Shown piece after piece: positions 1 to 5,779 of a DNA stretch of 9,332 nucleotides. Where the stretch lies: NCBI GenBank assembly GCA_027063105.1, contig JAMOSL010000113.1, positions 1 through 9,332 on the forward strand, written 5' to 3'. The first letter of the stretch is position 1. The number at the start of each line of letters is the position of its first letter. Below the pieces are notes generated by a model. The model was given only the letters and a program-made list of their open reading frames with translations, ran no database searches and was not told the origin of the DNA. The position numbers and the translations under genes are program-made. This DNA comes from Campylobacteraceae bacterium. Its GTDB lineage: Bacteria > Campylobacterota > Campylobacteria > Campylobacterales > Sulfurovaceae.

Positions 1-2
1 GT

Positions 3-191
3 GATACACTTTTAGATATTACAAGAAGAGATTATAAATTTGTATATAAATTCAAAAATATTAATGTTGTAACTGAAGAAGCACCAGTAAATTTATTTAA
101 TAAATATGGTTATCAAAAAAGTGATAAGAAACATGCACCTATAATCTCAGAGATAAAAAAGAAATTATTAGGTGCTGTTAAAAAGTTTTAG
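3..191 (+). CDS. 3' end of an unrecognised gene (C-terminal 62 residues)
   Basis: An open frame enters from the left edge and stops at TAG 189-191. The visible 62 residues begin DTLLDITRRDYKF and end in a lysine-rich tail (KKKLLGAVKKF), with no cysteine and no membrane segment. I recognise no family motif. The composition (many Lys, Asn, Ile, Tyr) matches the other proteins in the window, so it is probably a native gene rather than a random frame. It is convergent with the MutS gene, whose stop lies 53 bp further on. No strong terminator separates them. Function unknown; the protein start lies outside the window. Confidence 0.6.
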   Translation, partial: DTLLDITRRDYKFVYKFKNINVVTEEAPVNLFNKYGYQKSDKKHAPIISEIKKKLLGAVKKF

Positions 192-244
192 ATTTTATTT
201 TATCTGAGACTCTGAAAGAATTGTAGGATTTTGGATTGATGAAT

Positions 245-3169
245 TTAAGAATTATCCTGATAATGTAGTTTTAGACCTTCATTTGTCATCATAAAACCTG
301 ATATTATTATTTTTCCATCATGCACCATTTTATGATGTTTTTTACATAATGGAATAAGATTATATTTATGATTTTTGTGGAAATGTTCTATATATCCATC
401 TCCATTTGCATCTTTTTGTTCTTTTATGTGGTGGACTTCATCTACTCCTTCTCCACATAAGGCACATCGGCTCATGAAAAGGTCTTTATTGTATCTGCTT
501 CTTTTTTGCTCTTTTATATTTTTTAAATCGCTATGATTTGATATTAAAGATGCTCTTATTTTATGAGCATTTGCTAGAAATTCATTATCCATGTGTAAAG
601 ATTTTGCAAATTCTAAACCATAAAGACTATCTCCCATTCCTAATTGAAGAACCCTATTATAAATTAATCTATCATCTTTTTCGTTATATTTTATACCTAA
701 ATGTAGAAATATAAGATTATTTAGATGTTGAAGTTGAGATATATTTTTTAATTGATGTAAGTGAGTAGCAAATATAAAAGTACTTTTTAAAGAGATTAAA
801 CGCAATATGGCACTAGATACAATTGCTAAAGCTGATTCTGTCTCTGTTCCTTGACTGATTTCATCTCCTAAAATCAGAGACTTCTCATCTGCACGGTTAA
901 ATATATTTTTCAACTCCATCATCTCTACACTAAAAGTTGATAAGCCTTTATATAGATTATCTTTGGATACAATTCTAGTAAATAATTTATCATACATTCC
1001 AAATCTTAATTCTATTGCAGGAACAAAAAAACCAGCTTGAGCCATTATTATAGATATTCCAATACTCTTCATTAATGATGATTTACCTGATGAATTAATA
1101 CCGTATAAAAGAACTCCATATACACTCTCTTCATCACTTGCATTTAGCGTAATATGATTATGTTTTGTCTGGTTATTATCTCCTAGATATACATCATTTG
1201 GTATATATATTCCATTTTCACTATTCGCTTCAATTATAGGATGTCTTAATCCAATAGCTTCATAAAAATTACCTTCTTCTATTTTTGGACGAGTTAGATT
1301 CATACTCTTTGTGCATTTAGCATTAGATATAGCCACATCAATATTTGCAATAAACTCTATTAATTTATCAAAAAGACTTGAAAATTGTTTATCTATATTA
1401 TCCAATGCTTCTATATATTTTTGTTTCACCAAACTAATTAATTTTACTTGATTTGCTTCATAATTATGTGTCACCTCATCAAATAGATTAGAGTATATTT
1501 TCACACTATTTTTTAGCTGTTTATATGTAAAATCCTTAAAGAAATAATGTTTTTTCCCAATAGTTATAAATGATTCTTTTAGAGTTTTTTCTATAAGTGT
1601 AAAACGATTTTTTGTTAAACTTAGATAATACCCTTCGCTATCAAGATAGTTTATTATTAAGAATTCTGTCTTACCTTTTTTATCTGTCTCAAATAAAGTT
1701 TCTATATAGTCTTTAACTAATTTTATTTTATCTAATTCTCTATTTTGTTCTTCAACTATACTATCTATATTTGGATATACACCTAAAGAAAATATATTAT
1801 CATTAATTTGCTCTATTCTAAACTTAGCTGATATATTAAGGTCAAAGGTTCTCTCTAACATTAATTTCATCTCTTTTGTATCATCTAAAAGTTTATCATC
1901 AATATTTAAATTTTCTTTCTTTGCATCATTTATAAGATTCATAGTTGCCTCTAGCGAAGCATAAATATATGTTAATTCTATTGGATGAAGCTTTTGCACT
2001 TTAACTCTTCTTGATAGTCTCTCAATGTCATAAATTTGTTTTAAGTGCGATTCAAATTTATCCAAAGATGGATATAGTCTATCTGTTAAATCATATCTCT
2101 CTTCTAATATAGATTTATCACAAATAGGGTTTAAAAGTCTCTCTTTTAGGAGTCTCTTTCCAAATGCTGTAGAGGTTTTATCTATAAGTTTTAAAAGGGT
2201 CATATCTGAGGGGTCTCTTGATATAACGGATAGCTGTTCTGTAGCATTGTTTCCGATATAAACATATCTACTATTTCCCAGAAATTTTGGACGACTCATT
2301 TTTTCTATAATAGTTTCATCATGTTCTATAATAAAATCTAGTAATATTGATAAGGCTTGAGTTGTATATGCATATCTTTCCAAATCTAAATATTCAATAG
2401 GTGAAAGAAATGAGTTTATATTAAATGTTCTCTTGAATAATTCATTTTGAAAAGAGATTTTAAAATGCTTAGTATTTAATTTAAAATTCTTGCTCTTTAG
2501 TTCAAGATAATTACTAATCCATTCTAAATCCATATTCTTATTACCAAGAGTAACTATAACTTCACTTGTATTATAACTCTGAAGTAGATTAAAAGCCTCA
2601 TCAAGTGCATAACTTTTATCATCTCTTGTTGAGTGAATTTCATTTGTAATACTCTTACCTGTAGATACATCTATACCTGCATATCCAACAGAATAAATAT
2701 CTTGATTCTCATCTATAAAAAGGGATACAATATTATTCTCTGTAGCTTCATTAATATACTCAAAATTTGTTCCAGCAGATATAATATTAGCTATATATCT
2801 TTTTATATGTGGTGGTTGTCCCTTCTGTTTAATGACAACTATTGTATATTTTTTCATATCTATCAATCTTGCTAAATATCTCTCTATTGATACAGATGGA
2901 ACACCTGCTAAAAGTGGATTTTTCATAGAATTTGTAGCTATAGATTTATTCTTCTTAGTTAATTGAATATTTAAAAGTCCAGCGACCTCTTTAGCTTTTC
3001 CAATCTTTAGCTCTTCATTATTCACTTCATATATTTCAAAAAAACTTCCTATTTCTATAAATATAAGAGTATCATTTCCATATTTTTCTTGAAAATGTAT
3101 CTGTAAATCAAAATATATTTCGGTTAATAGCTTATCTTTAGTAGCTAATATTTCATTGATAATACTCAC
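245..3169 (-). CDS. mutS7: MutS7-type DNA mismatch-repair ATPase with C-terminal HNH endonuclease domain
   Basis: Predicted mismatch-binding ATPase that carries its own nuclease. Seen in the sequence: a mismatch-recognition domain with GSFFEIYE at 41-48 (F43 and E45 match the Phe-x-Glu that reads mispairs in MutS); a connector domain with VGYAGIDVSTGK at 161-172; the core/lever start at 339-365 (RLLKERLLNPI); a clamp region around 450-560; an ATPase domain with Walker A GINSSGKSS 690-698, the STFSVEM segment 744-750, Walker B LILGDE 765-770 followed by ISQGTETESA, and FATHLHQL 800-807; the helical dimerisation end to about 875. A basic linker (about 876-900) leads to an HNH domain at 901-952 with C902/C905, H913-H914, N937, NLIPLC 937-942 and H945/H946/H950, so the nuclease motif looks complete. 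The MutS + HNH architecture is that of MutS7, known from Campylobacterota, octocoral mitochondria and giant viruses. It starts with GTG 7 nt after the ThiD2 stop, without a clear Shine-Dalgarno, suggesting translational coupling. The Walker A is unlike the GPNMGGKST of MutS1. Cellular substrate is inferred. Confidence 0.93.
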   Translation of the reverse strand: MSIINEILATKDKLLTEIYFDLQIHFQEKYGNDTLIFIEIGSFFEIYEVNNEELKIGKAKEVAGLLNIQLTKKNKSIATNSMKNPLLAGVPSVSIERYLARLIDMKKYTIVVIKQKGQPPHIKRYIANIISAGTNFEYINEATENNIVSLFIDENQDIYSVGYAGIDVSTGKSITNEIHSTRDDKSYALDEAFNLLQSYNTSEVIVTLGNKNMDLEWISNYLELKSKNFKLNTKHFKISFQNELFKRTFNINSFLSPIEYLDLERYAYTTQALSILLDFIIEHDETIIEKMSRPKFLGNSRYVYIGNNATEQLSVISRDPSDMTLLKLIDKTSTAFGKRLLKERLLNPICDKSILEERYDLTDRLYPSLDKFESHLKQIYDIERLSRRVKVQKLHPIELTYIYASLEATMNLINDAKKENLNIDDKLLDDTKEMKLMLERTFDLNISAKFRIEQINDNIFSLGVYPNIDSIVEEQNRELDKIKLVKDYIETLFETDKKGKTEFLIINYLDSEGYYLSLTKNRFTLIEKTLKESFITIGKKHYFFKDFTYKQLKNSVKIYSNLFDEVTHNYEANQVKLISLVKQKYIEALDNIDKQFSSLFDKLIEFIANIDVAISNAKCTKSMNLTRPKIEEGNFYEAIGLRHPIIEANSENGIYIPNDVYLGDNNQTKHNHITLNASDEESVYGVLLYGINSSGKSSLMKSIGISIIMAQAGFFVPAIELRFGMYDKLFTRIVSKDNLYKGLSTFSVEMMELKNIFNRADEKSLILGDEISQGTETESALAIVSSAILRLISLKSTFIFATHLHQLKNISQLQHLNNLIFLHLGIKYNEKDDRLIYNRVLQLGMGDSLYGLEFAKSLHMDNEFLANAHKIRASLISNHSDLKNIKEQKRSRYNKDLFMSRCALCGEGVDEVHHIKEQKDANGDGYIEHFHKNHKYNLIPLCKKHHKMVHDGKIIISGFMMTNEGLKLHYQDNS

Positions 3170-3176
3170 TTATTTT

Positions 3177-3593
3177 TTAATCATTAAAATAGATACTCTC
3201 TATCTCATATAGCTCATATCTAATTGATTTAAACATCTCGGACAACTCTATATCAATGAGTTTAAAAGACTCTTCTAAAACGCGTGAAGATTCTTGAGAA
3301 CGAGAAAAATTTGCAATAATTAAATCATTTAAAGATGCTCTTATAAGTTCAGTATCTATACTTTTTCTTTGTATATCATTTTGAATATCTCGATAGGTCA
3401 ATCTATCTATTGAGTAAGCTTTTTGTAATTTATGTCGAAGAGATTTTAATTTAGGAGTTAAAATTTTATTATTATGAATATATCGATTTATATCTTCAAT
3501 GACACGAATACCCTCACCTAAACGGTTAAGGTTCGCATCTATTAATCTTTCAAACCCTTCTAAGTGAGCTTGAGATAGATTACTGTTAGTCAT
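3177..3593 (-). CDS. thiD2: ThiD2-family protein, probable hydroxymethylpyrimidine-phosphate kinase of thiamine synthesis
   Basis: A small cytosolic protein of 138 residues (ATG) or 139 (GTG one codon earlier, at 3596). It contains DANLNRLGEGIRVIED (20-35 counting from the GTG) and RASLNDLIIANFSRSQESSR (86-105), the hallmarks of the ThiD2 family. These proteins occur alone or fused to the N-terminus of ThiE (thiamine-phosphate synthase), and are often annotated as thiamine-phosphate pyrophosphorylase although the ThiE barrel is absent here. Characterised ThiD2 members phosphorylate HMP-P to HMP-PP. The two motifs are an internal repeat: A-N-x-x-R-x-x-E-x-x-R-V-[IL]-E at 21-34 and again at 95-108. 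The start overlaps the stop of the BI-1 gene by 8 nt (ATG) or 11 nt (GTG) and has no good Shine-Dalgarno, so translation is probably coupled. No other thiamine gene is in view. The family call is firm; the enzymatic role is taken from the family. Confidence 0.83.
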   Translation of the reverse strand: MTNSNLSQAHLEGFERLIDANLNRLGEGIRVIEDINRYIHNNKILTPKLKSLRHKLQKAYSIDRLTYRDIQNDIQRKSIDTELIRASLNDLIIANFSRSQESSRVLEESFKLIDIELSEMFKSIRYELYEIESIYFND

Positions 3594-4278
3594 CACTCAT
3601 TATGCCAAGAAGTTGTAAAATGGCTGTAAACATATTTAAAAAGTCAAGATATAATGACACTGCTGCATCAACTTCTGATTCATACGCACCATTGATAATA
3701 TTTTGAGTATCATAAATAGTAAATATTCCGAATAAAAGAAGGATACCTGCTGTAATAATAATATGCATTATTGGACTATGAAGTAAAAAAGCATTAATTA
3801 ATGATGCGATTATAACTACTATTAAAATAATAAATAGAGGTTTACCCCAACTTGAAAAATCTGTTTTACTGTTTATTGCAAATAGACTTAATGAACCAAA
3901 AAGAACAGATGTCATTAAAAATGCATTTCCAATCATTGCTCCATTACCTGCACCAATTATATAAGATAAAAGAGGTACTAAAGATACACCTGTTGCAAAT
4001 GTAAATACAAATAATGCAGCTAAATTTAAACCGGGTTTATTTCTAGTCATTCCTAACCCAACAAATAACATAAAGAGTTCAAATCCAAATATAAACCATT
4101 TATATTGAATAACGGTCTCTGCATACGGCATTGTAGCATAAGCTCCAGCAGCAGCAGCTATCATACTTGCACCAAGTAGTTGATATGTTTTCTTTAAAAA
4201 GGCTATAGTAGCCTCACTGTGTATATTTTCACCTTCATAAGCTTCAGCTTGTGCATAATCTCTGTCGTTTAGACCCAT
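3586..4278 (-). CDS. Bax inhibitor-1/YccA family integral membrane protein
   Basis: 230 residues, the usual size for bacterial BI-1/YccA/YetJ proteins. A soluble N-terminus of about 30 residues is followed by about six hydrophobic helices (roughly 31-50, 60-77, 84-104, 112-135, 147-167, 169-188) and a final, less hydrophobic helix at 205-226, the family's seventh-segment layout. Conserved acidic residues are visible: D190 in IYDTQNII and D204/D212 in VDAAVSLYLDFLN. In B. subtilis YetJ a pair of C-terminal aspartates forms the pH-sensitive calcium-leak latch; D190 and D212 are my candidates for that pair. E. coli YccA instead modulates the FtsH protease. Which role applies here cannot be read from sequence. 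The ATG is supported by AAGGA at 4285-4289, 6 nt upstream. It is the first gene of the probable BI-1/thiD2/mutS7 operon, and its 3' end overlaps thiD2. Confidence 0.9.
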   Translation of the reverse strand: MGLNDRDYAQAEAYEGENIHSEATIAFLKKTYQLLGASMIAAAAGAYATMPYAETVIQYKWFIFGFELFMLFVGLGMTRNKPGLNLAALFVFTFATGVSLVPLLSYIIGAGNGAMIGNAFLMTSVLFGSLSLFAINSKTDFSSWGKPLFIILIVVIIASLINAFLLHSPIMHIIITAGILLLFGIFTIYDTQNIINGAYESEVDAAVSLYLDFLNMFTAILQLLGIMSDD

Positions 4279-4284
4279 TAGTTT

Positions 4285-4289
4285 TCCTT
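4285..4289 (-). promoter_or_regulatory. Ribosome binding site of the BI-1 gene
   Basis: AAGGA on the minus strand, 6 nt before the ATG at 4278. It fixes the start of the first gene of the three-gene operon; the two downstream genes lack comparable sites. Confidence 0.6.
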
Positions 4290-4312
4290 TTAATTTTTTG
4301 AATTTAATAAGA

Positions 4313-4318
4313 ATTATA
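4313..4318 (-). promoter_or_regulatory. Candidate -10 box for the BI-1/thiD2/mutS7 operon
   Basis: The minus strand reads TATAAT exactly in the 48 bp gap after the hemerythrin-like gene, about 34 nt ahead of the BI-1 start codon. No good -35 hexamer is seen at the expected distance; Campylobacterota sigma-70 promoters often lack one. The predicted transcription start lies near 4306. Inferred from sequence only; an AT-rich gap can give a chance match. Confidence 0.45.
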
Positions 4319-4326
4319 TTAGATAG

Positions 4327-4764
4327 TTACTTTTCTTTAGCTAATATATGATATAAATTATTCTCTTCATAATTTATTCTCTCTACTACCAATCGTACTA
4401 GCCCTTTAAAGGCAATTATAAAATTATCATCTAATTTTGTACTTTCTAATGCATATTTAGAAAGAAAATTCATAAGAGCTGTTTTTGTACCTTTAAATGT
4501 TTCTCTAAAATCTCTAATATGTTCTATTGTGTCAACATCAAGATCTTTTGATTTTTTTAACAAATTATAAAAAGCTAAATCCTCTTGCATAAGATGTTCC
4601 ACAACTAGATATTTTAAACTATTTAAATACTTTTTAGCATCCTCTAAATTATTATCATCATAGGACTCCATTATTTTACCTGCTAATTCACCTATCTCTT
4701 GATGTTCCAATTTCCAAGCTTTTACAAGTTTCTCATTTTTAGATAAAAAGAGTGAGCTTAACAT
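4327..4764 (-). CDS. Hemerythrin-like (HHE-type) four-helix protein with an incomplete ligand set
   Basis: 145 residues, all helical in character, with no signal peptide or membrane segment, so cytosolic. The hemerythrin HHE pattern is partly present: H21 in KLEHQEI, H57 and E61 in VEHLMQEDLAFY (H-x3-E), H82 in IEHIRDF, and an ERINYEENNLYHIL segment at 128-141 that matches the family's HI-x-x-EE-x-x-LFP-x-L end. In that last segment the expected histidine is replaced (R129, beside E128), while E133/E134 are kept. Family members bind a di-iron centre and sense or carry oxygen or NO, or help repair iron centres. With one ligand altered, iron and oxygen binding here is uncertain. The ATG at 4764 is preceded by AAGGAA at 4771-4776 with 6 nt spacing. 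Weak TATTTT boxes for its own promoter lie at 4797-4802 and 4805-4810 on the minus strand. The gene is divergent from the glycan cassette. Confidence 0.65.
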   Translation of the reverse strand: MLSSLFLSKNEKLVKAWKLEHQEIGELAGKIMESYDDNNLEDAKKYLNSLKYLVVEHLMQEDLAFYNLLKKSKDLDVDTIEHIRDFRETFKGTKTALMNFLSKYALESTKLDDNFIIAFKGLVRLVVERINYEENNLYHILAKEK

Positions 4765-4770
4765 AATTTA

Positions 4771-4776
4771 TTCCTT
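4771..4776 (-). promoter_or_regulatory. Ribosome binding site of the hemerythrin-like gene
   Basis: AAGGAA on the minus strand, 6 nt before the ATG at 4764. It is a good match to the anti-Shine-Dalgarno sequence and supports this start. Confidence 0.55.
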
Positions 4777-4852
4777 ATTTTAAGTAACTCTAAGACAAAA
4801 TACCAAAATATTAGCTTAAGTTATTAAATTTCATATATGTAAATAAATATTA

Positions 4853-4861
4853 TGTTATTAT
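4853..4861 (+). promoter_or_regulatory. Candidate extended -10 promoter for the glycan cassette
   Basis: TGTTATTAT fits the extended -10 form TG-n-TAtaAT, with the TG at 4853-4854 and the hexamer TATTAT at 4856-4861. The transcription start would fall near 4868, leaving an untranslated leader of about 20 nt that holds the AGAGG ribosome binding site. A transcript starting here excludes the upstream ATG at 4852, which agrees with choosing 4888 as the start of translation. No convincing -35 box is seen. Confidence 0.4.
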
Positions 4862-4877
4862 ATATCAAATTTAAATT

Positions 4878-4882
4878 AGAGG
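4878..4882 (+). promoter_or_regulatory. Ribosome binding site that sets the methyltransferase start
   Basis: AGAGG lies 5 nt before the ATG at 4888. The in-frame ATG at 4852 has only AT-rich sequence before it, and the 12 extra residues it would add (MLLYIKFKLEVN) precede the conserved part of the protein. The later ATG is therefore preferred. Confidence 0.6.
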
Positions 4883-4887
4883 TAAAT

Positions 4888-5778
4888 ATGGGTGCAAAAT
4901 TTAACTTAGACTTTTATAGTGGTGAAGATTTTTATAGTGATGGCGATATAGAAGATGAACTTTTAGAGATAGTTAAGAATCAAAAAAATTATCATGAAGT
5001 GTTACTAAAAGATACAAGATGGGCTATTTTATATCACCTTTCACCTATTCGCCATAATATAATAAATTGGTATCCATTCAAAAAAAATTCATCTTGCTTA
5101 GAGATTGGTGGAGGTTGTGGAGCTATTACAGAAGCTTTATGTAACAAATTAAGTAGCGTTAAAGTAGTAGAATTATCAAAAAGAAGAGCTACTATAAATT
5201 ATACGCGACATAAAGATTATGATAATTTAGAAGTGATAGTCGGAAATCTAAATGATATAATTTTTAATGAAAAATTTGATTATATAACTCTTAATGGTGT
5301 ATTAGAGTATGCAGGAGCATTTACAAAAACCGATAACCCATACCAAGATTTTTTAGAACAAATTAAAAAATATCTCAAATCTAATGGAAAACTTATTATT
5401 GCTATTGAGAATAGATATGGTCTAAAATATTTTGCAGGAGCATTAGAAGACCATACAGCCAAAATATTTGATGGTATTACTGGATATGAAAATAATAATG
5501 CAGTTAGAACATTTGGAAAAGTTGAGCTAGAGGAATTATTGAAGAATAGTGGATATATAAATCAAGAGTTTTTTTATCCTCATCCAGATTATAAAATGCC
5601 TTTAGAAATATTTAGTGATAATCATCTACCAAATCATCATACACAGTTAGCTCCATCTCCAAATTTTGATAGCGAAAAGTATGATTTATTTGATGAAACT
5701 AAAGCATTTGATGGAATTATTAAAAATAAACAGTTTCCATTTTTTGCTAACTCATTTTTAGTAGTTTGTGGAGAGTAA
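4888..5778 (+). CDS. Class I SAM-dependent methyltransferase of a surface-glycan cassette
   Basis: 296 residues from the ATG at 4888. The SAM-binding Rossmann motif I, CLEIGGGCGAITEAL, is at 70-84, followed by the acidic strand-2 end VKVVELSKRRA (91-101), a motif II/III region with NLNDIIFNEKFDYITLNGVL (120-139), and IIAIENRYGLKYFAGALEDH (170-189). This last block and the C-terminal FPFFANSFLVV (284-294) are typical of methyltransferases encoded among glycosyltransferases in LPS and exopolysaccharide clusters. It probably methylates a sugar hydroxyl or a glycan end in the cytosol; the acceptor cannot be told from sequence. There is no signal peptide. The stop TAA (5776-5778) is 1 nt from the TTG proposed for the glycosyltransferase, whose ribosome binding site is the last two codons of this gene. 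Confidence 0.85.
   Translation: MGAKFNLDFYSGEDFYSDGDIEDELLEIVKNQKNYHEVLLKDTRWAILYHLSPIRHNIINWYPFKKNSSCLEIGGGCGAITEALCNKLSSVKVVELSKRRATINYTRHKDYDNLEVIVGNLNDIIFNEKFDYITLNGVLEYAGAFTKTDNPYQDFLEQIKKYLKSNGKLIIAIENRYGLKYFAGALEDHTAKIFDGITGYENNNAVRTFGKVELEELLKNSGYINQEFFYPHPDYKMPLEIFSDNHLPNHHTQLAPSPNFDSEKYDLFDETKAFDGIIKNKQFPFFANSFLVVCGE
5770..5775 (+). promoter_or_regulatory. Ribosome binding site that selects a TTG start for the glycosyltransferase
   Basis: GGAGAG, formed by the final Gly-Glu codons of the methyltransferase, sits 4 nt before TTG 5780-5782. The alternative GTG at 5768 has no purine-rich sequence before it, since it follows TTTTTAGTAGTTT. The TTG is therefore the more likely start, giving 700 instead of 704 residues. 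Confidence 0.5.
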
Positions 5779-5779
5779 C

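Noticed and set aside
251..264. Perfect inverted repeat ATTATC-CT-GATAAT considered as a terminator
   Set aside because: The loop is only 2 nt, the stem is AT-rich, it lies inside the last MutS codons and no T-run follows.
2633..2875. Plus-strand open frame opposite the MutS gene
   Set aside because: It lies wholly inside the MutS N-terminal coding region, has low-complexity Ile/Tyr/Asn/Cys composition and no ribosome binding site.
4852..4887. Longer N-terminus for the methyltransferase from ATG 4852
   Set aside because: No ribosome binding site precedes it and it overlaps the candidate extended -10 box; ATG 4888 has AGAGG 5 nt upstream.
5280..5462. Minus-strand open frame within the methyltransferase
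   Set aside because: It is antisense to conserved methyltransferase motifs, with no family resemblance; a shadow of the real gene.
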